Shown: positions 33,501-44,935 of the stretch, piece by piece
How the letters are laid out: every line of letters starts with the position of its first letter
Numbering within the stretch: position 1 is the stretch's first letter
NCBI GenBank assembly: GCA_965240325.2
Contig: OZ251228.1
Span: 1-64,000, forward strand
Direction: 5' to 3'
DNA length: 64,000 nucleotides
Source of the DNA: Rebecca billardiae RCC1528
Lineage: Eukaryota; Haptophyta
The notes under the pieces: generated by a model
Told to the model about the DNA's origin: nothing
Databases searched by the model: none
The model's input: only the letters and a program-made list of their open reading frames with translations
Made by a program: the position numbers and the translations under genes

Positions 33501-34710
33501 GGCGCGCACCGCGGCCGCCGCGGCCGGGTCGGCGTCGGGCGGCACGCTGGCGGCGGAGGGCTGCGAGCGCGACGACTCGGAGGGCTCGGAGGGCGGCCCC
33601 GACGCCGCCGCGCCCACGTCCACGACGAGCGCGCCGCCGCCCTCGCCCGCGCACGCCGGCGCGCCCTCTGCGGTGGGCGCGGCCGACGCCGAGTCGGCGG
33701 CGGAGAGCGCGCGGTGGCGGCACGCCATCAGCGGCGTGGCGAGCGCGGCGGGCGAGGCGAAGCCGTCGCGCGCGGAGAGCGCGCCCGCCGACGCCGAGCC
33801 GGGCAGCACCGCGCCCCCCGCGCCCGGCCGCGCGCCAAAGTCGACGCGCGCGAACACGGCGTGCAGCATCTGCGTGAGCCCGCCGTACGCGGCGCGGCGC
33901 ACGCCGTCCGAGGCGCCGACGAGGTGGAGGTGGTAGCACGTCTTGACGGCGAGGAGCAGCGTGGTGTCGTGCACGCCGCACTTCGGCGCGGTCACCGCCG
34001 CGAGCGCCACCTTGACCACGCACAGCTGCGGCGCCTCCTCGTCCACGTCCTTGCACGCGCACACAACCTCGATCACGCGCGCGCACAGGCTGGCGGGGCC
34101 GGCGGGGGCGGGGGCGGCGGGGGAGGGCTCGGCGCCGTCCTCGCCCGCCGGCGCGCCCGCGCCGCCGCCCTTCGCCGCGCGCGCCGCCGCGGGCAGCGCG
34201 CCCACGCTGCCCGGCGGCGGGTGCGGCTGCGCGGCCGGCGGCACAAAGCCGTACGCGACCAGCTTGTGCACGCACGAGAGCGCGTGCTCGACGAGGCGGG
34301 GGTGGGCGCTCTCGCACGCGAGCTGCAGCGGGCCGAGGTACACGGCGGTGATCGCGCCCACCGCCGCGTCGTCGTGCTCGTGCGCCTCCGAGGTGGCCGC
34401 CGCCTCGCCGTAGCCGCGCTCGCGCATCCACGCTGCGCGCGGCGCGCGGCGCGCGGCGCGCGGCGCGCGGAGGGAGCGGGGCGGGGTGAGCGGCGGCGGG
34501 CGCGGGGTGTGGGGCAGCAGCGCGCGCGCGCGCGCCGCGCCGCGCGCGCGGGTGCGCGCGCGCGTCGGTGCGGGCGCGCGCACGCGCGCGCGCACCGAGC
34601 ACGTCCGCACACATGGCGCGCACGGCGCCGTGGCGGCGGCCGGCGTCGTCGTGGATGCGCGTGAGCGCCTTCTTGACGAAGACGTGCATCGCGCGCGCCG
34701 AGTCGTCCAT
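27594..34710 (-). CDS. Large ARF guanine-nucleotide exchange factor (BIG/Sec7 family)
   Basis: complement(join(27594..27743,27862..28176,28283..28390,28497..28607,28732..31290,31413..31523,31625..33213,33305..34432,34596..34710)); 2,061 aa. Eight GT-AG introns of 91-163 bp, all joining in phase. BIG/Sec7p proteins activate ARF GTPases at the trans-Golgi and endosomes. The N-terminus starts MDDSARAMHVFVKKALTRI, a DCB-like helix. The HUS box is NYDCDVEG near 546-553. The Sec7 domain spans about 710-900, with the catalytic glutamate at about 812 in FRLPGEAQKIDR and the substrate-loop motif NNRGINGSDDLP. The HDS1 start is preserved across a splice junction (FEQLWCPLLAALSVFLEE), and HDS-type helical repeats follow to the C-terminus. 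It is slightly longer than human BIG1 because of Ala/Gly-rich inserts. Exon 7 and 8 limits are the least certain. Confidence 0.9.
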
Positions 34711-35174
34711 CGCGGCGGAGCGGCGCTCCCGTGCGCCTCCCCGCGGTCGCGAGCCGGCGCCGACGTGCGCTTGCGCTGATGCGCCGACTGCTGCTGCTGC
34801 TGGCTGGGCGCCGCCGATGAGCGGCGCAGTGGGGGCGCGGGCGCTGCCAGGATGGGCGCCGGCGCGACGTGTCCGGTGCTTGGGCCCGGGCTGTGAGTGA
34901 TGAGCAGCGCACTCGTCAATGCCCGCGCTTGACGTCATCTGCCCGACTGTCCGCGACTCGTGTCTGACTGACAAGTGACATGACACTTTCTGTCACTACT
35001 GCTGACTATGATGACAGCACCGTCATGCTGCCTTGACTGCTGTCTTGTTCGGCATGCCGCTGTTGCATGGCCGTCATCATCTCCGCCTGAGGACCGAGTT
35101 GAGAGTGGCGGCACATGCCGACGGCCACGCGGGTCCCAGCTCAGCAGCTGAGCAGCCAGCAGCCCTCACTGCCC

Positions 35175-38100
35175 TCACTCTGCGGCGAACGGCACCTGCA
35201 GCCGCTCCGCGCTGCGGTCGGCGGCCAGCGCCTCGCTCGCCGCCGCCGCCGCGGCCGCCGCGCCGGCCTCGGCCTCGACCGCCGCCTCGGCCGCCGCGAG
35301 CGCCGCCTCGAGCGCCGCCTCCTCCTGCGCGTGCGCCGCGCCCACGTGGCTCGCGGCCAGCGCCGAGTCGGCGCGCGCCGCCTCGACCGCGGTGCGCGCG
35401 CCCGCGAGCGCCGCCTCGTGCGCCATGGCCGCGATAGCGCACAGCAGCTCGAGCGCGCGCGCGTCCTGCGCAGCGCACGCAGCAGCAGCAGGGCGCGGCG
35501 CGGCAGGGCGGCGCGCACGCGTGAGCCGCGCGAGCCGCGGGGCGGGGGCGCGGTGCCGCGCGCGGCGCGCGGCGCGCGCACCTTTGCGTCGAACGCGCCG
35601 ACGTCCACGCCGCCGCCCGAGCGCGCGCCGCCGCGCTTGTTGACCAGCTGCAGCACCGCGCGCACGGAATGGTCGGCGCCCAGCACGGGCGCGGCGAGCA
35701 GCGAGCGCGGGCGCGCGCCGGAGACGCCGCCCACGCACTGCGCGGCGCCGCCGAGCGCGCCCGCGCCCGCCGCGGCCGCGTGCGCGCGCGCGTCGTACCG
35801 CACGACGGAGGCGGATGCGAGTGCGGACGCCAGCGCCGACTCGGCCGGTAGCTCGTCCGCGGCCGCGCCCGCCTCCGCCGCCTCCCACCGGCCGATCGCG
35901 CGGTCGATGGCGCGGGCGCTGCTGCCGGCCGCGCCGCCGCCGTCGTCGCCGCCGCCGCCGTCGTCGACGGAGCTGCGGCGCTGGTGGATGGCGGGGCGCG
36001 CGGCCGCGGGCGCGCAGAGCAGCAGCCGCGCCGTGTCGCCCCCCAGCGCCACCCCGCCGGGCAGGCTCAGCCCGCCGCGCTCCGCGCCGCCCCGCGCCGC
36101 GCCGCCGAGCGCGTAGAGCTCGCACCGCTCGGCGCCGATGTGGTTGGCGGCGTGCACCAGCGCGTACATGAGCAGCGGCAGCGCGGCCGTGCCCGCGACC
36201 TCGTCATGCGGAGGCGCGTCGTCGTCAGGGGCGTCGTCGGCCTCGTCGGCGTCGTCCGCGCCGCCCTCCGCCTCCGCCTCCGCCTCCGCCACGCCCGCCG
36301 CGCGCGCGCGCGCGCGCGCGAGCCGCGCGCGCCGCGCCGCGCCCGCGATCGCGGCGGAGGCGGCGGAGGCGGCGGCGGCGGTCGCTGCCGCCTGCGCCAC
36401 CTCGAGCGAGTAGTCCTGCAGCGCGGACGCGAGCGCGGCCGCGGCGTCGACGGTGGCGAGCTGCGCCTCGGCCACCGGCAGCGGCTGCAGCGCGCACAGC
36501 CCCGGCCCGAGCAGCAGCGCGGTCACACCCGCCGCGCGCTCGAGCAGCCGCTGCTCGGCGCGGCTGAAGGGCGGCTCGCCCGGCGCGCGGCCGAGCTGCA
36601 CCGCGCCGACCGGTGCGGCGCGCGGCGCGGCGGCGAGCTTGGCGCCGCCGTCGGGGGCCCAGTCGAGAGAGGCGCGGCGCGCGCGCGCGGGCGCGCCCGC
36701 CTCCTCCGCGTCGGGCGCGTCGTCGGCGGCCGCGCTCGGCGGCAGCAGCGGCACGGCGAGCACGCTGCCGCCGCCGTCCGCGCCGAGCACGCCCAGGTCG
36801 AGTGCGGCGTCGTAGTTGCGGTCGCGCGACGCGTCGGGCACGAGCAGCGCGCGGCGCGCGCGCAGCACGAAGCCGAGCGCGCCGCGGTCGGTGGCGACGG
36901 CGCCGGCGCGCGCGCCGCCGCTGAGCGGCGTCGCGCTCGGCCGCACGCCGCCCTCCCCGCCCACGCCGCTGAGCGGCGGCGCCGCGACCGCGTACCGGTG
37001 CACGCGCGCCTCCGCGCCCGCCTCGGCCGCGCCGCCCTGCGCGCTCAGGAAGAGGCAGTGCCCGCCGGAGCGGCCCAGCAGCCGCTGCAGCTCGTCGAGC
37101 AGGTCGGCGGGGGCGTCGGGGGCGGAGGCGGGGCGCGGGAGGGTCGAGGGGCCCTCGGCGCCCGCCTCCTCGTCGGCTGCGGGGAGGGGCGCGCGAGCGG
37201 CGGCGGCGCGGGGCGCGTGCGTGAGCGCGGCGTGCGTGTGTGTGCACGTGTGTGTGTGTGTGCGTGTGCGTGCGTGTGCGTGCGTGTGCGTGTGTGCACG
37301 CTCAGTGCGTGTGCGCGTGTGCGTGCGCGCACACGCACCGTCTGCGCTCACAAACGCACCCTGCGCGGGCAGCGCCACGTGCACCGGCGGCTCCTTGACG
37401 ACGACAAAGTCGGTCTGCGCGCTCGCCTCGCGGTACGAGGGCAGCGCCGCGAGCACCGAGGGCGCCGCCAGCCGCCGCCACGCCGCGCCGCCGTCGGGCG
37501 AGCGCGCGCGCGGCCGGCGGCGCGCGGCCGCGGGCGCCGTCGCGACGAGCCGCGCGCGCAGCGCGGCCGCGGCGCTCGCCTCGGCGTGCGCGGTGGCGGC
37601 GGCGGCCTGCGCGCGCGCGAGCAGCTCCGCGCCCGCGGCCTTCTCCTCGCGCACGCGCTGCGCCCGCGCCCCGCGCGCCCCCGACAGCGCCCGCTGCAGC
37701 GCCACCCCCGCCATCGCCACCGCCTCCGCCACCTCGCGCGCGTACCCCACGTGTGCGGCGCCGCCCGGCGTCTCAAAGGGCGGCGCTGCGACGAGGAGGG
37801 CGGCGAACTCGGTGGGCGGGAGGGTGCCCTCGAGCACGCCCGCGACGAGGCGCGCGGCGGAGGGCACGCCGTGGTGCGTCCGGCTGCCGCCGCCGCCGCC
37901 GCCGCCCGCCCGCCACCCGCCGCCGCCGCCGCTGCCCTCAGAGCGCTGGCTGGCCGATAGCCAGCTGCCACCGCCGCCCAGCCCGGCAGAGGAGGAGGCG
38001 GCGCGGCCCGCCGAGGCGCGCGAGGCGCGCGAGACGCCGGAGAGCTGCGAGGACGACGCGAGCTGCCGCTCGCACGCGCCGTGCGCCGACGCCGCGCGCG

Positions 38101-38833
38101 CGCCCGCCGCCCCCGCGCCCGCCGAGGGCGGCGCGCCGCCCAGCCGCACCGCTGGGCCGAGCGGCGGCGGCGGCGGCGCGAGCGGCGCGTCGCGCGAGGA
38201 GCGCGAGGAGGCGTGGAGCTCGGCGCGGCTGACGGGGCGCGCGGCGGGGTGCAGCGCGGGCAGCCCCATGCCGCCCTCCTCGCCCCATCCCCCCGCCGCC
38301 GCCTCCTCCTCCTCGTCCCCCGACCACGCGCCGCCGCCGCCGCCGCCGGCCGCGCCGCCGAGCGCGTCCGCGTCCAGCTCGCTCGGCAGCGGCCGGAGCA
38401 GCGGCGAGCGGAGCGCGGGCTGCGCGGTCTGCGCGCGCGCGAGGTGGGCGTACGGGTCGAGCAGCTCGCCCAGCGTCGGCGAGCGCGGGTACGCCGCGCC
38501 GCCGCCCGGCGCCGACGCCGCGGAGGGTGCGGACGAGAGCACGGACAGGGCCGACGGCTCCGCCGAGACGCGCGCGCCGAGCGCGGCGAGGAGCTCGGCG
38601 CGCGAGGTCTCGCGCGCGGGGTCGATGCGTCGCTGCAGTGAGCGCATGCGCCCCGACTGCCCCGCACGCCCGCGCCACGACGCGTCGCGCGCCTGCACGG
38701 GCGGCCCGAGCGCGCTGCGCTCCATCGTGAGGCGCTGCTGCACTGCGCCACCGCGCTGCTCAGGCTGGGGGCCGTTTCTCTCGACGCCGCGCGTGGAAGA
38801 AACGGCGGACGACGAAGCAGCACGTAACGACAT
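35175..38833 (-). CDS. Tandem-GAF domain protein
   Basis: complement(join(35175..35465,35582..37176,37339..38833)); 1,126 aa; introns of 116 and 162 bp. The first ATG follows an in-frame stop, TAG, 9 bp upstream. The N-terminal 370 residues are low complexity (Ser/Gly/Ala). A helical stretch of about 370-440 precedes SYREASAQTDFVVVKEPPV. GAF domain 1, about 530-720, includes LLDELQRLLGRSGGHCLFLS, RALLVPDASRDRNYD and PVGAVQLGR. GAF domain 2, about 800-1045, includes LPLLMYALVHAANHIGAERC, SLLAAPVLGADHSV and AVLQLVNKRGG. A C-terminal alanine-rich coiled coil ends the protein. GAF pairs in phosphodiesterases and cyclases bind cyclic nucleotides or small ligands, but no catalytic domain follows here, so it may be a regulatory or scaffold protein. 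Ligand unknown. Confidence 0.8.
37177..37338. repeat. Intron with alternating TG/CA tract
   Basis: The 162-bp intron 1 of the tandem-GAF gene is mostly alternating purine-pyrimidine (GTGTGTGTGCGTGTGCGTGC on the plus strand, 37225-37336). Such tracts can adopt Z-DNA and are length-variable. The splice sites are GTGCGT and CCGCAG on the minus strand, phase 1. Confidence 0.75.
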
Positions 38834-38939
38834 CCGTAGCTAGTCGTCAGTCGACTGTCAATCTAATCGGTCTGTCTGACTGTCTCAGCCCCACCCCGGC
38901 CGGGGGAAGCCGGGCGCGAGCAGGGAGCCGCCAGCCGTG

Positions 38940-40274
38940 TCATGCCGGCGGCTCGGCCCCCTCGCCCGCCGCGCACGCGCGCTCCGGCCGCGCCACGCCG
39001 CCGCCCTCGCCCTCGCCCTCCGCGCGTGCGGCGCGCAGCAGCAGCGGCCGCAGCGCCGCCGGGTGCGTGGCCAGCTGCACCTCGCGCATCGCGGCGTGCG
39101 CGGCGCGCGCGTCGTCCGCGACGGCGCGCGCGTCGACGGGCTCGGCGCGCGGCACGCCCCCGTCCCGCCTGAGCGCGCGCACCTCCGCGCCCTCCATCGC
39201 GCCGAGCAGCGCCGCCTCCGTGCGGCGCGCGCCCGCCGCCACGTCCGCGGCCGCCGCGCGCACGAGCGCCGCGGGCAGCGCAAACGCCACCGGCGCGTCC
39301 GACGCGAAGAAGACGAGGTTGCCCGCGGTGGGCGGCGCGCCGCGGCCGCCCTCGCGCGCCGCCCCCTCCCCGTCGCCCCCGTCCGCGAAGAACGCGCGCA
39401 CGTGCGCGAACGCCCCGCCGAGCGCGTCCGCGGCCGCGCGCGCGCCCGCCCCCTCCTTCGCGCCCACCACTGCGTTCAGCACCAGAGCGCCTGTGCGGGG
39501 CACCAGCCAGGCGGCGCGGAGGGCGCGCAGGAGCTCGGGGGCGAGGAGGCCGGAGGTGCCCGCCTCGCCGCCCGCGCCGCCGTCGAACAGGTCGGCGAGC
39601 ACCACGTCGTACGGCCCGCCGCCCGCCGCGCCGCCGCCGCCGCCGCCGCCGCCCGCGGCCGCGGCCGCGGCCGCGGCCGCTCCGCGCGCGCCGAGCAGCG
39701 CGCGCGCCGCGCCGCGCGCGTCGGCGCGCAGCACGGCGAGCGCGTCGGCGAGGACGGTGCGCCCGGCGTCGGGCGTGATCGCGTAGCCAAAGTGCGCGGC
39801 CGCCATCGCGAGCACGCCGCCCGACGCCTCCACCACGTCGACGCTCGCGCCGTGCCGCTCGCGCAGCGCGCTCGGCACAGCGCCCGCGCCCAGCCCGAGG
39901 CAGAGCACGCGCCGCGCGCCCAGCGGGGGCGCGAGGAAGGCGAGCGCGTACTGGAAGATCATCCCCGCGTACACCAGCTGGCCGCGCGCGTGCGCGGGCT
40001 CGACGAACGCCGCGCCCACCGCCGTCGCGCCGCAGAGCAGGAAGCGCATCCGCAGCGCGCCCTCGCCGCCCCGCTCCGAGTGCTCGGCCACGGTGACGGC
40101 GCCGCCGCACGCGCTGTCGTGCGCGAGCTCGTCGAGGACGCGCAGCTCGGAGGGGGGCGGCGGGGCGTCGCTCGCCGCGCCGCCGCGCGGCGGCGGCAGC
40201 AGCAGCAGCAGCAGCAGCAGCGGCCCCAGCGCCAGCAAAGCGCCGCCGGCCGGCGCGGTGCCGCACGCCGGCAT
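38940..40274 (-). CDS. METTL13/spermidine synthase-like methyltransferase with hydrophobic N-terminus
   Basis: A single exon encodes 444 aa from the ATG at 40274. An upstream in-frame ATG at 40328 would add 18 residues before the hydrophobic segment. The N-terminus, GALLALGPLLLLLLLLPPP, looks like a signal peptide or signal anchor. The catalytic fold is class I SAM-dependent: RRVLCLGLGAGAVPSAL (motif I, 121-137), SVDVVEASGGVLAMAAAHFG with an acidic residue at 149, GPYDVVLADLFDG (motif IV), then LLRALRAAWLVPRTGALVLN and a final strand GNLVFFAS. The order and spacing match the C-terminal domain of METTL13 and spermidine-synthase-like proteins. METTL13 methylates eEF1A in the cytosol, but a secretory leader would place this protein elsewhere, so substrate is open. 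Gly/Ala tracts interrupt the fold between motifs I and IV. Confidence 0.78.
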   Translation of the reverse strand: MPACGTAPAGGALLALGPLLLLLLLLPPPRGGAASDAPPPPSELRVLDELAHDSACGGAVTVAEHSERGGEGALRMRFLLCGATAVGAAFVEPAHARGQLVYAGMIFQYALAFLAPPLGARRVLCLGLGAGAVPSALRERHGASVDVVEASGGVLAMAAAHFGYAITPDAGRTVLADALAVLRADARGAARALLGARGAAAAAAAAAGGGGGGGGAAGGGPYDVVLADLFDGGAGGEAGTSGLLAPELLRALRAAWLVPRTGALVLNAVVGAKEGAGARAAADALGGAFAHVRAFFADGGDGEGAAREGGRGAPPTAGNLVFFASDAPVAFALPAALVRAAAADVAAGARRTEAALLGAMEGAEVRALRRDGGVPRAEPVDARAVADDARAAHAAMREVQLATHPAALRPLLLRAARAEGEGEGGGVARPERACAAGEGAEPPA

Positions 40275-40469
40275 CGCGGCCGGGCGTGAGGTTTCGTCCG
40301 GCCGGCGGGCGGGGAGGACGGTCGACACTCCGGTTGATGACGACGATCGAGATTATTAGTTCTGCTTTTTCGCGATCGATCAGCATCATCATCATTCATC
40401 GTCGTCAATAACTACTCGTCAGCGGCGCCGGCCCGCGGCTCGGGCGCGGCGGCGCTCCCCGCGGCGCGC
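40275..40469. other. Spacer between SFT2 and METTL13-like genes
   Basis: Only 195 bp separates the stop of the SFT2 gene from the start of the next minus-strand gene, including GATGATGAT-type words. The promoter of the methyltransferase gene and the 3' end of SFT2 must share it. Confidence 0.5.
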
Positions 40470-41712
40470 TCAGGGCGAGAGCATGCGCATCGCGCTCCCC
40501 GCGCAGCGCTTGAGGCACGCGCGGCCGTACGGGATGTAGGAGAAGACGTACCACAGCAGCGCGCAGCTCTGCACGCCCACGCACAGCAGCGCCAGGAGGC
40601 CGGAGCGCAGCACCGCCGTCGCCACAAACGTGCCCGCCATCGAGCCGATGTACGCGATCGAGGCGTAGCGCCGGTCCGGGTGGAACATGTTGGCGCACTG
40701 CGTCGTCGGGCCCATCAGGAACCTGCGCCCGCGCGCGCGCGCGGAGGGAGGGAGGGGGGGAGGGGCGCACGCTCAGCCCACCGGCCGCGCGGCCGCGCGC
40801 TGCCGCCCAGGCCGCGCGCTGCCGCCCAGGCCGTGTGCGCGCGTGCGCGGTGTGTGTGCGCGGTGTGTGCGCGGTGGTGCGCGTGCGGTGGTGTGCGCGC
40901 GCGGCGCGCGAGAAGCCCCTCCCTCGCGGCACACACAGCGTGCGCGCACATGGAGCTGCACACGCTGATGATGTTGCCCAGCGTGTACTTGGTCGCAAAG
41001 GGGCGCGGGTTGCCAAGCAGCAGCTGCGCCACGCTCGTCAGCGAGGCGAGGGAGAGGACGAAGCCGAGGAGGAAGCACACGCCGAAGCCCATCAGCCGCG
41101 TCTGGTAGCTCAGCGCGGGGCAGCCGCAGCCGAGCGCGCCCAGGCAGCGCGCGCACGCGGCGAAGAGCGGGTCGGCGGGGGCGGCGGCCTCGCGATCGGC
41201 CGCGGCGGTGAGCGAGGCGGGAAGAGGCACGCCCGCGATGGCGAGCGCGCTCCCGCCCTCGCGCGCCTTCGACGCCGCCGAGCTCGCCAGCGCCGCCCCC
41301 GAGTCCCGCGCGCGCGACACCGCGCCCGCGGCCGCGCTCGACGCGCCGCTCAGCGTGCCGCTCAGGCTGCCGCCCATGCCGCCTAGGCTGCCGCCCACGT
41401 TGGCGCGCAGAGACTGCAGCAGCTCGGAGGAGGAGACGGAGGACACGGACTTGGCGAGGCCGTCGCCCGCGCACGTGGGGAACGCGAGCGACTTGCCCCC
41501 GCCGCCCACGCCCTCCGGCGCCGTCGCGGCGGCCGCCACGCCGCCGCCGCCGCCGGCGCGGCGCGTGGGCGCGGGCGCGCCGCGCGCGCTGTCGTCGTCG
41601 TCGTCGCCCGCGCGCGAGACGAGCGGCTGGCGGTCCTCCGCGTCGCGCGCGCCGCCGCCGCCCAGCCAGCTGCTCGGACCGAGCCAGCGCGCGCTGCCGC
41701 CGCCGCTCGACA

Positions 41713-41757
<45 letters not shown>

Positions 41758-41950
41758 TGTGGCCGCCCGGCGTCCCCGCCGCGCGCTCGTCGGCGTCCGC
41801 GCCCTCCTCGAGGTCGAAGCTCTCGGCGCGGCCGGCGCGCGCGCCGGAGGGGGGCGAGGCCCACTTGTTCACCACGCCGGAGAGCGCGTTGATCGACGTC
41901 TCGCCGATCGTGTCCGAGATCGAGCCCACCTTGTTGAGCAGCGAATCCAT
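40470..41950 (-). CDS. SFT2-type vesicle transport protein
   Basis: complement(join(40470..40722,40950..41950)); 417 aa; one 227-bp intron in phase 2. SFT2/GOT1 proteins are four-pass membrane proteins of the Golgi that assist fusion of retrograde, endosome-derived vesicles. The C-terminal 170 residues carry the family pattern: LSYQTRLMGFGVCFLLGFVL, then PFATKYTLGNIISVCSSM joined by the splice to FLMGPTTQCANMFHPDRRYA, then a third segment (GSMAGTFVATAVL) and LLALLCVGVQSCALLWYVF followed by SYIPYGRACLK. The N-terminal 240 residues are Ser/Gly-rich with a 15-residue glycine run, longer than in yeast or animals (about 160-215 aa in total). A conserved-looking start, MDSLLNKVGSISDTIG, may be a helix. 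Divergent from CFAP52, with 485 bp between starts. Confidence 0.9.
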
Positions 41951-42435
41951 CGCCAGCCGGCGCCGGCCGCGCGCGGGCGGCGCGGCGGCGTGCGGCTCGT
42001 CGGCCGGCGGGGGTGGGTGGGGGGGTGGCGGGGCGGGGTGCTCCGCGTCGGCGTCGGCGGTGGCCGGCGCCTCGTCGACCGCCCAGTCGCGCGACGTCGT
42101 GCCTCGCGTCGCCCCACGCGCACGGGCGGGGCTGGCGGGGCCGCCACCGTGGTTTGCGCCTGCGAGCAACGACACGCGCAGTCGCGCACGCACGGTGTCG
42201 CACACGTACGCCACCTGCCGGTGCCGGGAGCCGCGTCCAGATGCAGACGGGATGTGAGCGAAAAGCGGGCCACTTCTTTTCTTTTCCGCCGTCGCGCGGC
42301 TCGCGCGCCTTGCTTTTCGTCGTGTAGCGGCAGCAGCTCGCGTCCGGTGACCGGTAGGTACAAAGTCCAGCAGCAGCGGAGCGCACGATGGCGGCCGCGC
42401 GTCCGTTAGAGGCTTGAACAAGGCCCGGCCCAACC
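41951..42435. promoter_or_regulatory. Divergent promoter region SFT2/CFAP52
   Basis: 485 bp between two start codons pointing away from each other. The SFT2 half remains open in frame upstream of its ATG, so a longer N-terminus is possible. No defined promoter motif is recognised. Confidence 0.45.
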
Positions 42436-44916
42436 ATGGCGCAACCGGCGGGGCCCGGCGCGGGCGCCGCCGAGCTGCCGCCGCCGCTCGAGCTGGAGCA
42501 CGTCATCGGCTACGCAGGTGCGCCCGCCGCGCCTGCTGCGCCGCCCGCCGCCGCCGCTCGCGCGCCACCCACGCGCGCCGCGCCGCGCCGCCGCGCGCAG
42601 CCGACGCCGCGTCTCTCGCTCGCGCCGCGCGCCGCGCGCGCGCGCCGCGCGCCGGCGCGCAGGCGCGACGTCGCAGTCGGCGCAGGCGCACCCGACGGAG
42701 GAGGACGCGATGGTGTACCACGTCTCCTCCCTCGTCGTGCTCGCCTCCAAGTCGGACCCGCACGCGCAGCGGCTGCTGCGCGGGCACACCAACGACGTGA
42801 GCTGCCTCGCGCTGAGCGCGGACGGCGAGTACGTGGCGTCGGGGCAGCAGTGCGCGCGCGGCGAGCGCTCGGGCGAGGCGCACGTCTTCGTCTGGTCCCA
42901 CGCCGAGGCCAAGCCCATCTACCGCCTCGTCGGCCTCCGCTCGCGCGCGCTCGCCGTCTCGTTCTCGCGAGACAACCGCTTCCTGTGCGGCTCGGACGAC
43001 GAGCGCCGGCTGTGTGTGTGGGACCTGCAGAACGGGCAGCTGGTGAACGCGTCGCGGCAGGAGGCGGCGGTGGGCTTCGTCGCGTGGGGGCCGATCCTCG
43101 CGCACGAGAACGCGCGCGGCGCCGCGCGCCCCGCCTCGTACACGCTGTGCGTGGGCGCGGGGCCGCGCGTGCTCGAGCTCGACCTGCGCTTCAACGTGCG
43201 CTCCATGCAGTTTGAGATCGAGACGTCGGCGATGGCGATGCCGAGCAACGGGCTGAAGCGCGAGTACAACGTGGGCGTGTACGCCGACGGCGACGCCCAG
43301 CTCCTCGCCGGCACGCGCGCCGGCGAGCTCTGCGTGTACGGCACCGCGCGCGCGACCGCCGCCGCCAAGGACGGCGGCGGCGTGTTCCGCGCGTGCGTGC
43401 CCGTCTCCGCCGCGGGCGCGGGCGGCGTGATGGCGCTCGCGGTGGACGGGCAGCACGTGTGGGCGGGGTGCGGCGACGGGAAGGTGAAGCTGCTGCGCGG
43501 CGCCGACCAGGCGTGGGAGATGCTCGCCGAGGCCGAGCTCGGCGCGGGCGTGGTCGCGCTCTCGCTGGGCGCAGGCCGCACCGCGCTGCTCGCCGGCACG
43601 GCCGACGGGTGCGTGCACGAGCTGCGCGCGGCCACGCTGCAGAAAGGGGGCGGCGCGCTGTACAGCGCGCACACCGCGGCGGTGGTGGACTGCGCGTTCG
43701 GCAGCTCCTCCTCCGAGTCCGTCGCCACCGCCTCGGACGACGGCTCCGTCCGGCTGTGGGACCTCTCGACGTACGCGCCCGCCTTCAGCGCGCACCGCGC
43801 CGGCCGCGCGCCCACGTGCGTGCACGTGGGCGCGGACGACGCGCCCGCCGGGCTGGCGGGGCTGCTGCTCTCGGGCTGGGCGGACGGCGCGATCTACTGC
43901 CACGACCCGGCGGCGCGCGCGCTCCTCTGGGCCATCGAGCCCGCGCACGCCGGCCCCGTCACCGCCGTCTGCCTCTCCGACGTGGCGATCCTCTCGGCGG
44001 GCGAGGACGCGCGGCTGCGCGCGTGGTCGCTCGGCGGCCGGCGGTGCGAGCAAGAGTACTCGGAGCACACCAAGGGGATCACCGCGCTCGTCGTCGACGT
44101 GCACGACGCGAGCGTCGCGCACACGGCGGGGCGCGACCAGCTCGTCGTCTCGCTCAACCTCGCCAAGAAGAAGCGCATCGCGTGCGTGCGCGTGCGCACG
44201 CCGCGCCGGAGCGCGCGCCGCGCGCCGCGCGCCGACCTGCGCGCCGCGCCGCGCGCCGCCGCCGCCTCTCCGCCCGCCGCCCGCTCCCGCGCGCGCGCGC
44301 AGGTACCACTCGATCCGCGAGGGCCAGCTCTCCGCGCTGTGCCAGCGCGCGCACGGCGAGGCGGAGCTGCTCTCCGGCACGCACGAGGGCTCCATCCACG
44401 TGTGGGACGTGGACGAGCTCGGGCCGGTGGGGCTGCTCAAGGAGCCGGCGGCGCAGCGGCTCAACTGCCTCGCGCTCTCGCCCTCGGGTGCGCGCGCGCG
44501 GGCGGCGAGGGCGCGGAGCGGACGGCGCGCCACGCACGCCGCTCCCCGCCGCTCACCCTGCCGCCCCCGCCCCTCCTCCACGCGCAGGCCGCTACCTGGC
44601 GGTGTGCACGGAGCAGCTCGCCATGCTGCAGGTGTGGGACATTGGCAGCGCAGACCCGGCCGCCAGCGCGCGGCCCATCGCCATCGGGGAGGCGCACTCG
44701 GAGGCGCTCACCGCGGTGCGCGCGCGCGGGCGGCACGCGCGCGCGGCCGCGCCGCCGCCCGACGGCGCCCGCTGACTCGGCCGCGCGCGCGCTGGGCACC
44801 CGCCCTTCCCTGCAACGCGCCGCCGCCGCCAGGCGCGCTGGTCGCCCGACGAGAAGCAAATCGTCTCCACGGGCAAGGACGGCATCGTGGCCGTGTGGAA
44901 CTGGTTCGGCCAGTGA
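42436..44916 (+). CDS. CFAP52: CFAP52 (WDR16), flagellar WD-repeat protein
   Basis: join(42436..42517,42663..44181,44303..44487,44588..44715,44833..44916); 665 aa; four GT-AG introns of 100-145 bp. CFAP52/FAP52 is a microtubule inner protein of the axonemal doublet B-tubule. The product is colinear with human CFAP52 as I recall it. LELEHVIGYAG is joined across intron 1 to ATSQSAQAHPTEEDAMVY, with the same spacing as human IGFNG to CHPDQEHMIY. GHTNDVSCLALSADGEYVAS matches GHGNNVSCLAISRSGEYIAS. The protein ends GKDGIVAVWNWFGQ, compared with DGAILRWKYP in human. About twelve WD repeats form two beta-propellers, for example SVATASDDGSVRLWDLSTYA and EGSIHVWDVDELG. The human protein is 620 aa. It indicates a flagellated life stage. 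Exons 4 and 5 are short; their joins rest on phase and WD pattern. Confidence 0.93.
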
Positions 44917-44935
44917 GGGGCTGAGGGCGCGCGCG

